DNA of 55,530 bases from the NCBI GenBank assembly GCA_025350145.1, contig JANXYH010000160.1, forward strand, positions 1 to 55,530, written 5' to 3'. Under the pieces are notes generated by a model that was given only the letters and a program-made list of their open reading frames with translations, had not been told where the DNA came from and searched no databases. The stretch is from Burkholderiales bacterium. Its GTDB lineage: Bacteria; Pseudomonadota; Gammaproteobacteria; Burkholderiales; Burkholderiaceae_C. Below are positions 8,984 through 19,000 of the stretch, one piece after another. A program made the position numbers and the translations under genes. Every line of letters starts with the position of its first letter. Within the stretch, counting starts at the first letter, position 1.

Positions 8984-10723
8984 TCAGCCACTTTCGATGC
9001 CTGGGTTGCCCTGCACACCGCTGAGCCTGGGCGTGTTGACGCGCCGCGGCTTGACCCTACCGCCCTGCGCCTTCAACCAGGTCTCGACGTGCTCCCACAC
9101 CGGCTTGACGCCGGGCATGTCCTTGGCCTCCTCGGCCACCGGCGCCCAGCCGGCGACCTTGTACTTCTTGCCGGCCTCGATCGGCTGGCCCTTGAGCCGC
9201 AGATCGCTGATCCGCGCCCCCATCGTTTCGCCAGGGCGGATCGCATAGCTCAGGCCCGCGACCCGGACCATGTCGCCGCCCTGCTGGTAGTACGGGTCGG
9301 GGTTGAAGAGGTTGTCGGCCACGTCCTCGAGTGTGTTCTTGAGCGCCTCCCCGGTCATCTCGGTCAGGGTGGCGTAGGGGTAGGTGATGGCCAACTGGTC
9401 CATCATCAGCTCGCGCGTGATCAGGTCACCGGGCAGCAGCGAGCTGCCCCAGCGAAAGCCTGGCGAGAAGGCGATCTCGGCGCCTTGCACATCCATCAGC
9501 GCGTCGCAGATGAGCTGGTCCCAACTGCCATTGAAGTTGCCACGGCGGTAGAGCAGCCCTTCGGTGACGGCCAGCCCCTGGCCCAGCCTGGCCTCGAAGG
9601 GCGCGCGCAGCCGGGTGATGAGGGCGTCCATCTCGGCGTCCGGGCGTAACTGGTTGGCGAACACCGGCAGCAGCCGGTAACGGTAGTCCGCCAGCCTGCC
9701 GTGCCGCACATCGAAGTCCATCAGCCCGAGGAACTTGCCGTTGCTGCCGGCGTTCGTGACCAGGGTGAGGCCAGCAGCGTTCTGCACCGGAACCGCCACC
9801 GGCACGCCGTCGTGGGTGTGGCCACCCAGGATGGCATCGATGCCACGTACCCGGCCGGCCAGCTTCAGGTCGACATCCATGCCGTTGTGCGACAGCAGGA
9901 CGACGAGCGCCGCACCCAGGGCACGGACCTCATCGACGACCCCTTGCAGGTGGTCTTCCTGGATGCCAAAAGCCCAGTCGGCGACCAGGTAGCGGGGATT
10001 GGCGATCGGGGTGTAGGGAAAGGCCTGGCCGATGATGGCCACCGCCACGCCGTTGATCTGGCGCAAGGTGTAGGGCTTGAAGACCGGATCGCCAAAGTCA
10101 TTCGTCCGGACGTTCTGGGCCAGGAACTCGATCTTGCCCTTGAAGTCGTCGTCGATGATGGCCTTGACCCGCGCCATGCCATAGGTGAACTCCCAGTGGC
10201 CGGTCATCACGTCCACGCCGAGCAGCTTGCTCGCCTCGACCATGTCCTGGGCACCGGTCCACAGGGCGGTGGCCGAGCCCTGCCAGGTGTCGCCGCCGTC
10301 CAGCAGCAGGGCGCCCGGCCGGCTCGCCTTGAGCATCTTTACCAAGGTCGCCAGGTGGGCGAAGCCGCCGACCTTGCCGTAGCGGCGCGAGGCCCGGTCG
10401 AAATCCAGGCAGGTGTAGGCGTGCGCCATTGCGCTGCCGGGCCGCAGCCCGGTGGCGCGCAGCAGGTGCTCGCCCACCAGGTGCGGCCAGCGCCCCTGCA
10501 TGCCGCCGAGGCCGAGGTTGACACTGGGCTCGCGAAAGTAGCTGGGCTTGAGCTGGGCGTGGCAATCGGTCATGTGCAGCAGCGACACATTGCCGAAGGG
10601 CGCAATCTCGTACAGGCCCTGCTGGGCCGTAGCCGCATCGGCCTCGGCATAGCGAGCCAGGGGCATTGCCGCCGCCGAGGCCGAGGCCATCACCTGGAGG
10701 AAGTCGCGCTTCGAGAGGTTCAT
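8984..10723 (-). CDS. soxB: Thiosulfohydrolase SoxB
   Basis: A 579-aa periplasmic dimanganese enzyme that hydrolyses sulfate from the S-thiosulfonate bound to the SoxY carrier. It belongs to the 5'-nucleotidase-like metallophosphatase superfamily. Metal-binding motifs are visible: LLHMTDCHAQLKP near residue 50, LLLDGGDTWQGS, VLLSHNGMDVD and GGHTHDGVPV. The N-terminus SKRDFLQVMASASAAAMPL resembles a Tat signal in which the first twin arginine is replaced by lysine. The gene lies 81 bp downstream of soxX. Function depends on SoxYZ, of which only SoxZ is encoded here. Confidence 0.96.
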   Translation of the reverse strand: MNLSKRDFLQVMASASAAAMPLARYAEADAATAQQGLYEIAPFGNVSLLHMTDCHAQLKPSYFREPSVNLGLGGMQGRWPHLVGEHLLRATGLRPGSAMAHAYTCLDFDRASRRYGKVGGFAHLATLVKMLKASRPGALLLDGGDTWQGSATALWTGAQDMVEASKLLGVDVMTGHWEFTYGMARVKAIIDDDFKGKIEFLAQNVRTNDFGDPVFKPYTLRQINGVAVAIIGQAFPYTPIANPRYLVADWAFGIQEDHLQGVVDEVRALGAALVVLLSHNGMDVDLKLAGRVRGIDAILGGHTHDGVPVAVPVQNAAGLTLVTNAGSNGKFLGLMDFDVRHGRLADYRYRLLPVFANQLRPDAEMDALITRLRAPFEARLGQGLAVTEGLLYRRGNFNGSWDQLICDALMDVQGAEIAFSPGFRWGSSLLPGDLITRELMMDQLAITYPYATLTEMTGEALKNTLEDVADNLFNPDPYYQQGGDMVRVAGLSYAIRPGETMGARISDLRLKGQPIEAGKKYKVAGWAPVAEEAKDMPGVKPVWEHVETWLKAQGGRVKPRRVNTPRLSGVQGNPGIESG

Positions 10724-10804
10724 GCTTCAGGCGTGAATGCCAGGTGCGGCGATCAAGGGCCCGCCCGGTCTGCTGCGGTGGCTGCCAACTTGGGCTGCGT
10801 CAGA

Positions 10805-11461
10805 CTACTGGTTTACCGGCGACTTCGGGTCGAGCAGCAGTGCCATCAGGTGGCGCAGTTGCGCCTCGTCCAGCAGCCCGGCATGACCGAAGCGCGGCAT
10901 GTTCGAACAAGCGGCGTAGGCCTTGCTGTTCCAGAGCTTGCCCCAGGTGTACTGCATGACGGGCGCGGCCGCCGGGTCGGCCGGGTCGGTCACGCCACGC
11001 AGCTTGCCGTAGTTGTACAGGCTGGGCCCGATCGTGCCGAAGCTGATCTCCTGCTTGCCGATCTGGTGGCAGTTGTAGCACTGCGCGCCATTGGCCGAGG
11101 GCGCAGCGCTGCTGTCCGTCCAGGTCATGCCGCGGCCGTTCTGCGCCAGCTTCTCGCCTTCGCGCCAGTCGCCGAGGTACTGCCCTGCGGTCGGCGGCCG
11201 GATGCTGGCCAGGGCTTCGGCCTCAATTTTCCTGGCCAGGTCATCGCTCGGCGGCTGGTCTCCAGAGCAGGCCTGCTGGCCCAGATCCTGGTTCAGCCGA
11301 TCGACCGTGGCAATGCCTTGGTCGCGAAACGACGCCCGGATCATGGCCAATGCCTGGGCGTCCAGTGCCGCCGCCGACGGCAGGCTGGCACAGCCGGCGA
11401 GCAAACCCGTGGCGGCCGCTGCCGACACGGCAGTGGCGATCAAAGCGTGGTGGCGTCGCAT
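10805..11461 (-). CDS. soxX: c-type cytochrome SoxX
   Basis: A 218-aa single-haem cytochrome partner of SoxA; the SoxAX complex oxidatively couples thiosulfate to the SoxY cysteine. It has a haem site CYNCH (128-132) and a probable axial Met in SNMPRFG (M188). The N-terminus carries a lipobox-like LAGC (Cys24), suggesting a membrane-anchored lipoprotein. It is longer than the classical roughly 120-150-aa SoxX, with an extra N-terminal stretch before the haem domain, as in some betaproteobacterial forms. The start is 21 bp after the soxA stop. Confidence 0.93.
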   Translation of the reverse strand: MRRHHALIATAVSAAAATGLLAGCASLPSAAALDAQALAMIRASFRDQGIATVDRLNQDLGQQACSGDQPPSDDLARKIEAEALASIRPPTAGQYLGDWREGEKLAQNGRGMTWTDSSAAPSANGAQCYNCHQIGKQEISFGTIGPSLYNYGKLRGVTDPADPAAAPVMQYTWGKLWNSKAYAACSNMPRFGHAGLLDEAQLRHLMALLLDPKSPVNQ

Positions 11462-11482
11462 GCGGTGACCTGGTTGCCTGGC

Positions 11483-12292
11483 TCAGCGCTTGAGCGCGGG
11501 TGCGATCGACAGCGCACCGTTGGCGTTGACCCCCATGTAGACACCCAGGGCAATCGTCACCTCGGAGGCAAAGCCGGGATAGGGGAAGCGTTGCTGGCGA
11601 TAGCAGTCGTTGAGGCGCCGCTGCATGCTCCACATCTCGCCACTGGAGACGCGGTAGGCCGGCCAGGCGGCGAAACCTATGCCGTCGCCGGGGTTGGTGG
11701 TCAGGTCCGGAAGATCCTGCAGGCGGATCCGTTTGCCTGGCCCGCCGTGGCAACTGGCGCAGGAGAAATCCATCGGCCCGCCGCGGAAGAAGAAGGCACG
11801 CTTGCCCAGGGCGTAATAACGCTTTTCTTCGCCATGCGCCTGCGGCAGGGCCATCCTCTGGCCACGTGACTCGGCGGAGATCCAGGCCGCCAGGGCCGCC
11901 AAGGTCACCTGCTCGCCCCGGTCAAAGCCGGTCGAGGCCAACTCGGCGGCATCGAAGCCCTGCAATCTCTCCATGCAGGTCAGCAGGCGCGACTCCAGGT
12001 CCTGTACCCGCCCGGTGTCGGCAAACCAGCGCGGCATCTGCACCCAGGCGCCCTTGACCACACCCGCGCCCAGACCCAGGTCGCAGCCTTGCAGCGTCGC
12101 CTGCTTCGGCCCGCGGACTGCCTTCCAGAGGATCTCGCCCTTGGCCTCGAACAACTCCGCCGGGTTGCCGTCCTCGAGCATCTTTCGGTACTCGGCGATG
12201 CCGTCTGACGCCGATTTCGTTTGCGCAGCGGCGCCGACCGAGGCCATCCAGGCCAAGGCCAGCGCCGTGACGCTCATGCCGCCTGGTTTCAT
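11483..12292 (-). CDS. soxA: Dihaem-type family cytochrome SoxA, one CxxCH site
   Basis: A 269-aa periplasmic subunit of L-cysteine S-thiosulfotransferase SoxAX. It has a signal peptide (1-23). One haem motif, CASCH (178-182), is present; the N-terminal haem site of dihaem SoxA is absent, replaced by cysteines at 70 and 106 that probably form a disulfide, as in monohaem SoxA. The catalytic, haem-ligating cysteine is in NDCYRQQRFP (Cys230). The start at 12292 supplies a Lys near the N-terminus; an alternative ATG five codons later is possible. Located between soxZ and soxX. Confidence 0.94.
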   Translation of the reverse strand: MKPGGMSVTALALAWMASVGAAAQTKSASDGIAEYRKMLEDGNPAELFEAKGEILWKAVRGPKQATLQGCDLGLGAGVVKGAWVQMPRWFADTGRVQDLESRLLTCMERLQGFDAAELASTGFDRGEQVTLAALAAWISAESRGQRMALPQAHGEEKRYYALGKRAFFFRGGPMDFSCASCHGGPGKRIRLQDLPDLTTNPGDGIGFAAWPAYRVSSGEMWSMQRRLNDCYRQQRFPYPGFASEVTIALGVYMGVNANGALSIAPALKR

Positions 12293-12423
12293 GTCTGCGC
12301 TTTCATGTCTGCACCTTCCAGGTGGGCCAGCCTCGCTGGCAGCGCGCCGCTGTCACTGCAGCCAGGCGCGTGGCCGAAGGTCGGCCAGGCCGAAACTCGG
12401 GCGGTCAAGACAGGCCAGAACCA

Positions 12424-12735
12424 TCAGCTCACCGTCGCCTCGTCGCTGCGCGTCTCGCCCCGGTTGTCCTTCCAAGTGACCGTGAGCTTGTCGCCGGCCT
12501 TGGCGCCCTTGACGCTGAATTGCAGGAACGGGTTCTTCGACACCGACGGCCCCCACTCGGCCGCCAGCACGCTCCTGCCGTTGAGCTGGGCGCTCACCTC
12601 CTGAATGAACCAGGCCGGAATGGTCTTGCCGGCGGCATCCTTGCGCTGGCCGGTCTCCATCTCATGGCTCATCAGGACACGGACGGTGGCCTTGTCGCCA
12701 GCCACCTGCGCGCGGATGCGCATCGGGTCTGCCAT
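12424..12735 (-). CDS. soxZ: Sulfur-carrier partner SoxZ
   Basis: A 103-aa protein without a signal peptide, as usual for SoxZ, which is co-exported with SoxY. Characteristic sequence: IRAQVAGDKATVRVLMSHEM, QRKDAAGKTIPAWFI, and GPSVSKNPFLQFSVKGAKAGD. The start at 12735 is supported by GGAG 8-11 bp upstream. It is the first gene of this sox operon; soxY, which almost always precedes it, is not in the 173 bp up to the regulator gene. Promoter elements in that gap could not be assigned confidently. Confidence 0.94.
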   Translation of the reverse strand: MADPMRIRAQVAGDKATVRVLMSHEMETGQRKDAAGKTIPAWFIQEVSAQLNGRSVLAAEWGPSVSKNPFLQFSVKGAKAGDKLTVTWKDNRGETRSDEATVS

Positions 12736-12908
12736 CTTGGTTCTCCAGGAAATGCGGTGTTGGGGTGTCGGCGTGTCTGCGACGCGCAGTGTCAGGCAAT
12801 TCGCGGGCGCAGCCGCCCAAACTACCCGGGCCGCGCTTGATTTCCGCTTCTCGCTCGGTTCAGATTTGCGCCGCCACTGCGGGTTGATTGGCCGGGAGCC
12901 ACCACCCG

Positions 12909-13832
12909 TCAACCCGTCAACCGCGTCACGCCCGGCAAGGCGCAGGCATAGACCGCGTTGCGCAGCGCGGCGATTGCCTCGTAGCGGGGGAAGCTGCGGC
13001 GCCAGGCCAGCACCACCCGGCGCGACGGCACAGGCGCCTCGAACGGCACATGCACGACCTGGCTCTGGGCCTGCGCTGGCACGCTCAGGCCGGGCACCAC
13101 GGTCAGTCCCAGGCCCGAGGCAACCATCAGCCGAATCGTCTCCAGCGACGAGCCTTCGAAGCTCTTGCGGAGGCCCTCGGCGTCGCTGGCAAAACGGGCG
13201 AACTCGGGGCAGACCTCGAGCACATGGTCGCGAAAGCAATGGCCGGTGCCAAGCAGCAGCAGGGTCTCCTGCTTCAGCTCCGCGGTGCTGACGGTGGCGC
13301 GCTGCGCCAGCCGGTGCCGGCTGGGCATCGCCGCCAGGAAGGGCTCGTCGTACAGCGGCGCGATCGCCAGCCCGCTGTCGGGAAAGGGCTCGGCCAGGAT
13401 CGCGCAATCGAGTTCGCCGCTGCGCAGCATCTCCAGCAGCCGGGCGGTGAAGTTCTCGGTCAGCAGCAGCGGCATTTGCGGCGTCCGGGCGATCACCTGC
13501 GGCACCAGGCCGGGCAGCAGGTAGGGGGCGATGGTGTAGATCAGCCCCAGCCGCAGCGGCCCGGCCAGCGGGTCGTGGCCGGCCTGGGCGATCTGGCGCA
13601 GCGCCGCCACCTGCTCCAGCACCACCTGGGCCTGGCGCACGATCGCCCAGCCCAGCGGCGTGGCGCTGACCTCGCTGACGCCGCGCTCGAACAGCTTGAC
13701 GCCGAGATCCTCTTCCAGCTTCTTGATCGCCACCGACAGTGTCGGCTGCGAGATATGGCAGGCCTGCGCGGCCTGACCGAAGTGGCGCTCGCGGGCCACC
13801 GCCACCAGGTAGCGCAACTCGGTCAAGGTCAT
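12909..13832 (-). CDS. oxyR: LysR-family peroxide regulator OxyR
   Basis: A 307-aa transcription regulator. The N-terminal winged HTH starts MTLTELRYLVAVARERHFG with the recognition segment ISQPTLSVAIKKLEEDLG. The effector domain contains LGTGHCFRDHVLEVCPE: the two cysteines nine residues apart match the peroxidatic and resolving pair (C199/C208) of OxyR. The start at 13832 is chosen to begin directly at the HTH. It would sense H2O2 and activate antioxidant genes. It lies on the same strand upstream of soxZ but 173 bp away, so control of the sox genes is not implied. Confidence 0.93.
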   Translation of the reverse strand: MTLTELRYLVAVARERHFGQAAQACHISQPTLSVAIKKLEEDLGVKLFERGVSEVSATPLGWAIVRQAQVVLEQVAALRQIAQAGHDPLAGPLRLGLIYTIAPYLLPGLVPQVIARTPQMPLLLTENFTARLLEMLRSGELDCAILAEPFPDSGLAIAPLYDEPFLAAMPSRHRLAQRATVSTAELKQETLLLLGTGHCFRDHVLEVCPEFARFASDAEGLRKSFEGSSLETIRLMVASGLGLTVVPGLSVPAQAQSQVVHVPFEAPVPSRRVVLAWRRSFPRYEAIAALRNAVYACALPGVTRLTG

Positions 13833-13936
13833 GGGGGCGGGATTATGCGGCTGGGGTCGGTACGCTTTGGCTGCCCACAAGCGCCTCCCCTGTTTGGTCA
13901 GATCACCCCGGCTGTTGCGCGCGACGCCAAATTGGA

Positions 13937-13952
13937 CCCCTCATCTGAGGGG
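13937..13952. repeat. Short perfect inverted repeat in the oxyR / PEP-CTERM intergenic region
   Basis: CCCCTCA-TC-TGAGGGG (7-bp arms) sits within the 395-bp non-coding stretch 13833-14227. It could be a weak terminator-like stem or a protein-binding dyad. The rest of this stretch holds only the sigma-54-like site described separately and the leader of the PEP-CTERM gene; no other gene is apparent. Confidence 0.3.
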
Positions 13953-14038
13953 GGGCGATGGCCGCAGATACCGCTGCGGCGTCCGCCTAGAAATGACCGC
14001 AAGTGAGCCGTTTTGCCTGGGAAACCGGGCCGAAACTG

Positions 14039-14053
14039 TGGTGCCGGAGTTGC
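14039..14053 (+). promoter_or_regulatory. Candidate sigma-54 (-24/-12) promoter for the PEP-CTERM gene
   Basis: TGGTGC-CGGAG-TTGC matches the TGGCAC-N5-TTGC consensus with the required GG and GC and correct spacing; two consensus positions differ. Predicted transcription would begin near 14065, leaving a leader of about 160 nt before 14228. PEP-CTERM genes in some floc-forming betaproteobacteria depend on RpoN with the PrsK/PrsR system, which makes the assignment plausible. A short GC-rich match can arise by chance. Confidence 0.4.
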
Positions 14054-14227
14054 CCGACCGCACCCGACCATGCCAGACCGATACCCACTAACCCTGATTG
14101 GCAAATTGTGTCAATTCGGTTCGACTGTCGACTTGTTCCATTCCCGTGGCTTGCCTTGCGGCGGCTGAGGGGCCCCCTGCTGTGCAGGCTCGGGATGGCT
14201 CGTGACATTTTCTCGTTTGGAGTTGTG

Positions 14228-15937
14228 ATGGCAAAGAAATCGACATTGGCGCGCTGCGGCGCGCTCACCCTGGGAAGCGTTGCAGGCGCCGTGGCGCTGT
14301 TGTGCCTGGCCGCCGGCGCGCAGGCGCAGACCGCGCGTGACTCGTTCAGCGAGTTCGAAGCAAAAGAGTTGCTGGCGCCTGTGCCCGGCGATTTCGGCCC
14401 GGCCGGCGGCTCCGTCCCGGTGTCGGGCGCCGCCGCGTTCGTGCTCGGTTTCGAAGGCCCCAGCCAGTACAACGCCGCGTCGTTCGCGCGCAACTTCATC
14501 CCGCCGGACACCATCGGTGCGGCCGGCAGAACCCAGTACATGGCGACCACCAATGGCGCCTACGGCGTCTATGACAAGGCCACCGGCACCCAGTTGTCGA
14601 TGCAGTCGGATGTTTCCTTCTGGGCCGGTGCCGGGCAGACCGGGGCGAACGGCGATTCGCGCATCGTTTACAACGCCGCCGCCGGGCGCTGGATCGTCAT
14701 CTCCTTCGGCGCCAGCGTGGCCGACATTCAGGTCGCGGTGTCCAACACCGACAACGCGCTGGGCGGCTGGAAGTCAGTGAAATTCACCGGCTTTGCCGGC
14801 GGCACCGCCGACTACCCGACCCTGGCGATTGACAAGAACGCGGTCTACATCGGCACCAACGACTTCAAGGTCGGCTGCAACCCGTTCAGCCCCGCGTCCA
14901 ATTCGTTCTGCGGCACGGCCTTGAACGTGATTCCGCTGAACAGCCTGTTCAACGGGGTGGCGCCGACGGTGACGAACATGAAGCAGTTCGTGAACCCGTA
15001 CAGCTACACCGTCGCCACCCCCGACCGCGGTTACGCCATCCAGGGCGTGATGGGCAATTCATCGGTGGGCACCGGCAAGATCGTCTCGGCGTCGCTGTTC
15101 GATTTCGACAACATCTCCTACCAGGTCAATGGCCTGACCGCCTCCAGCGCCACCGCCGCAACCCTGACGCCAACCCTATTGCTGGGCCTGACGCCCTTCA
15201 CCGACCCCAGCGCGGCGCGCCAGCCGGCGACAATCGTGGCCAACCGGAGGGTGATCGACGCGCTGGACTCGCGCATCAGCAGCAACGTCTACGAGGCCCA
15301 GGGCAAGCTCTTCAGCGTCCAGACCGTGGACGAGGGCACCGACTTCGCCCGCGTCCGCTACACCGTGCTGGATGCCAGCACCATGGCGATCCTCGACGAG
15401 GGCGACATCGGCACCGGCGCCTTCGATTACTTCCAGGGCTCGATCGCGGTCAACGCCAGCGGCCAAGCGGTGATTGGCTACAACCGCTCGGGTTTGACCA
15501 GCGCCGATCTCAACGGCGACGGCCTGGCCGACGGCAACGTCAGCTTCATGGCCCAGACCTTCTATGTCGACGCCGCCGGCAAGCTCCACGCCATGGGCAG
15601 CGAGATGCTGCTCAAGGCCGGCCTGACCAGCGACTACCACAATGGCTCGACCTTCGGCGGTACTGCGGCCGGCCGTCAGCGCTGGGGTGACTACAGCCAG
15701 GTCTCGATCGACCCGCTGGACGGCCACACCTTCTGGGCGATTGGCGAGTTCGCCCGCGAGTACAACAACACCGCCGGCGGACACCCAGGCGGCTCGGGCG
15801 GCTCGCGCTGGGGCACCTTCGTGGCCGAGATCTCGGTGCCGGCACCTGAGCCGTCGAGCTTGGCGCTGATCGGCCTGGGCCTGGCCGGCCTGGCTGGCTT
15901 GAGCCGCAGCCGGCGCAAGGCGGCGCAAGCCTGCTGA
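14228..15937 (+). CDS. Exported PEP-CTERM-anchored protein
   Basis: About 569 aa. A signal peptide (1-33, ending AGAQAQ) is followed by a long region of beta-rich character containing repeated hydrophobic/aromatic segments, and a Ca-binding-like SADLNGDGLADGN. The C-terminus has the sorting signal: PEPSSLALIGLGLAGLAG, then basic SRSRRK. Such proteins are processed by exosortase (EpsH/XrtA) and usually relate to exopolysaccharide or floc formation. No exosortase gene is in the window. In-frame ATGs at 14195 and 14228 are both possible; 14228 gives the better signal peptide. The function of the main domain is unknown. Convergent with the eCIS cargo gene. Confidence 0.87.
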   Translation: MAKKSTLARCGALTLGSVAGAVALLCLAAGAQAQTARDSFSEFEAKELLAPVPGDFGPAGGSVPVSGAAAFVLGFEGPSQYNAASFARNFIPPDTIGAAGRTQYMATTNGAYGVYDKATGTQLSMQSDVSFWAGAGQTGANGDSRIVYNAAAGRWIVISFGASVADIQVAVSNTDNALGGWKSVKFTGFAGGTADYPTLAIDKNAVYIGTNDFKVGCNPFSPASNSFCGTALNVIPLNSLFNGVAPTVTNMKQFVNPYSYTVATPDRGYAIQGVMGNSSVGTGKIVSASLFDFDNISYQVNGLTASSATAATLTPTLLLGLTPFTDPSAARQPATIVANRRVIDALDSRISSNVYEAQGKLFSVQTVDEGTDFARVRYTVLDASTMAILDEGDIGTGAFDYFQGSIAVNASGQAVIGYNRSGLTSADLNGDGLADGNVSFMAQTFYVDAAGKLHAMGSEMLLKAGLTSDYHNGSTFGGTAAGRQRWGDYSQVSIDPLDGHTFWAIGEFAREYNNTAGGHPGGSGGSRWGTFVAEISVPAPEPSSLALIGLGLAGLAGLSRSRRKAAQAC

Positions 15938-15985
15938 GACCCGCGCCAGCAGCCTTGCGTACCTGAGCAGCATTTCCCCGGTTGG

Positions 15986-16009
15986 GCGGCGGCGGGCACT
16001 TGCCGCCGC
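15986..16009. terminator. GC hairpin between convergent PEP-CTERM and eCIS cargo genes
   Basis: Perfect 8-bp inverted repeat GCGGCGGC / GCCGCCGC with an 8-nt loop, placed in the 83-bp gap between two converging genes. No T-tract on either side; a bidirectional terminator is suggested by position only. Confidence 0.4.
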
Positions 16010-16020
16010 TCAGTGGGCGC

Positions 16021-19000
16021 TCACAACTCGACCATCCGGACCCAGACCTTGCCGTGGCCGGCCGGGTAGGCCAACAGGTCGGTCTGGTCGGTCACCTCGA
16101 CCACCAGAAAGCGCGCGCCGGGGGCGAACAGCACTTCTTCCTCGTGGGCATTGAGAGCGATCTTTTGGATGTCGCGGCCGCTGCGCACCCGGGTGATCTC
16201 GATGGCCACGGCGTAGACCGGTGCGAGCTTGGGGATGAACGAGGCCGCGACCGACCTGGCGGTGCTGAGGAAGTTGTCCGGCGACCAGACCATGCCCAGC
16301 GGAAAGGCCCTTAACGCCTGGTCGGGCCGGCCGACCAGGTCGGGGCGGGAGCCGTTGTAGACCGGGCCCGGCGCGACCGGCAATTTGCGCAGGCCGCTGA
16401 CCGCCGCCAGGATCCGCGGCGCCAGCCTGACCAGCTTGTCGCTGGCGCCCGGCGCGGTGGTATCCAGGCCCCTGACGGCGGCCTGCCAGGCGCCCATGCC
16501 GCCGAGCATGGAGTAGGCCTTGATCGAGGCCAGCTCTTGCGGCAGCAGCAGGTTGTGCCAGGGCGTGCCGACCAGGGTGGGCACGCCCAGGTTGGCCTTG
16601 AGCGTGTTCTCGGCCATGGTCAGGCCCAGCGGATGGAAACCGGCCAGGCCGAACGCCGCCGGGGCGATCGCCAGGCCGCTGCTCTGGGCCGCCGCCGCCC
16701 GCGCCAGCGCCAGCAGATGCGGGCTGGCGGCCAGGTCTATGTTGGCCTGGTGGGCCATCCCGGCGACGATCAGGTCGAAACGGTGGGTGCCGAAGCTTTG
16801 GTCGATCCAGAGGCGCCAGGCTGCGCTGTTGGCGATGAAGAGTTGCAGATCGGCCATGCGCAGCGCTGGCGCCAGGGTGAGGATGCGGGTGACCTCGGCG
16901 TGGATGGCGTCGAGATGGTTGAAGACCAGGTTGCTGTCGCGATGGGCACCGATGCTGCGCGCCAGCCCGTCGGGCACGCCGCGCGCCATCGCCACGCGGG
17001 CGCGTGGGTTGACGCGCCGGGCGTCGTGAAAACCACGCACTGTGATGGCGCCATAGCGGTGGTCAAGCATCAGGCCGACCAGTGCATCGCGCGTGCCCAG
17101 GCCAGCCAGCCTGGCCCAGGAGGACGAGGCCAGCAAGTTGTCCAGACGCGGCTGGTTGGCGGCCGAGTGCATCTCTTGGGCCGGGTCGAAGGCCAGTTGC
17201 ACTGTCAGCCTGGCCAGCAGCACCAAATCGGCCAGGTAATGGTTGGCGACCAGGGCCGTGCCGCCGGCGGGAATGCCGGCGGTGGCCAGCCACAGCCGCT
17301 GCGCGGCGGCGTTGGCGGCCAGCGCCGGCAGCGTCGTCGGGCCGACCTGGCGCAGCGCTTCCTGGTCCTCGGACAGCGGCTTGTGCGCCGCCGCCAACAT
17401 GCGCATCAACCACAGCTCGGCATGGCTTTGGTACTGCTGCCACAGCCAGCGGAAGCTGGAGCGCTCACGCAACTGCCGCGTCTGCAGCCGGTTGGCGGCC
17501 AGCGCCACGCGCTGCTGCTGCGGCGTGCCGACGCCGATCGGCTGGAAGGCGGCGCTGCGGATGTCCTCGGCCAGCAGCACGACTTCGGCCTTGGCGCGGT
17601 AGTCCAACGCATTGATCGCGTCGTCGGTCAGGCCGCGCAGGCGCAGCAGGTTGTTCAGGCCGGCGTCGGACTGCGCCCTGAGCTGGTCGCTGAGCGCGTC
17701 TTTGTGTCCGCCGCCCAGGAACCAGCGCGGGAACTGCTGCTCGGGCAGCAGGTTTTGCAGCGGCGCCACGGCCATCGGCAGGTAGTTCTGCGCCGCCTCG
17801 TACTGGTAGCCCGGCAGCAGCGGGTTGGTGGTGAATGGCACGCCCTGGATATCGGCGGCTTGCATGATCTCGTAGAAGCTGTGGTCATGGTTGGGCAGCA
17901 TCCAGCCCAGCATCGCCAGGCGCAGGCGTTGCAGCATCGCCGGGTCGCCCAGGCCCAGGTTCTTGGCCGCCACATACATCATGCTGGTGGAGCCGGAGAC
18001 GCCGGCCTCCAGCCGCGCGCCGATGTCCTCTGCGGCGCGATCGACCGGTGAGTTCAACAGCACCGCAATCGCGTCGCGGCCCTGCTCCCAACTCAGCTGG
18101 TCGTCGCCACGGGCCTTGAAGGCGCTTTTGGCGCGGCTGTTCAACGCCCCCGGGTCCACCCCGGTCTGGCGCGTCTGCAGCAGGCGAATTTCGTCCGCGG
18201 TCAGGTCGGGCAGGTCGCGGGTGCGCAGGGTGTGTTGGTGGGCATAGGCGACATCCAGGTTTTGCTGGTACTGGCGATCCCGGTTGGCGATGTCCATGGC
18301 CCCGGACTCGAGCGCCGTGCCTCGGGCGATGCTGCTGAAGCGGTCGGGCGCGGCGATGTGCACTGGCCGCGGCGGCCCACCGCCGATGCTCATGGGCAAC
18401 TTCTCCTGCGCCGAGGCCTGCTGCACATCGGCGTGGCGGCCCGAGACGCCCAGCGCCTGCTCCAGGCCGGAGCCATGGGCAAAGCCCGGCCGCACGTTCT
18501 CGACCTGGGCGCCGACCAGGGTGTTGGGCGCCACGGCGCGCACCACCGTGACCGGGGCCTGCAAGCGCACCGCCAGGGCTGCCGCCTGGCGTTCGGCCAA
18601 CTCATCAGAGGCAACCTTGAGCCACTTGGCCAGGTTGTTGTTGCGCACCGCGTTGTAGATCACCTTGAGCTTCTTGCGCGCCGGCTGGGCCTTGCCAAAG
18701 CGGTCGCGGCTGTGAAAAACCTTCTTGATCGCCTCGCCGCTCATGGTGAAGGCGCCAAAGTACTTGTCGCCCTCGTCGAACTTGAACTCCTGGCTGTAGA
18801 CGTTGAGCTTGGTCTGGCCGGTGCGATCGGCCCAGGCATTGACGATCTTGCGCACGCTGTCGAGCATGGCGTTGACCGCGACCAGCGGCTCAGGCGCTTC
18901 GGCCAGCGTGTTGCCCAGGCGATGCTCGAAGTCGGCGGCCTTGTCGGTGTAGGCGCGGGCCGAGCGGGCGTCGACCCTGGCCCGGTCGAGCGCCTCCAGG

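Noticed and set aside
12736-12908. soxY remnant upstream of soxZ
   Set aside because: All frames were read by eye for the GGCGG carrier motif; none was present.
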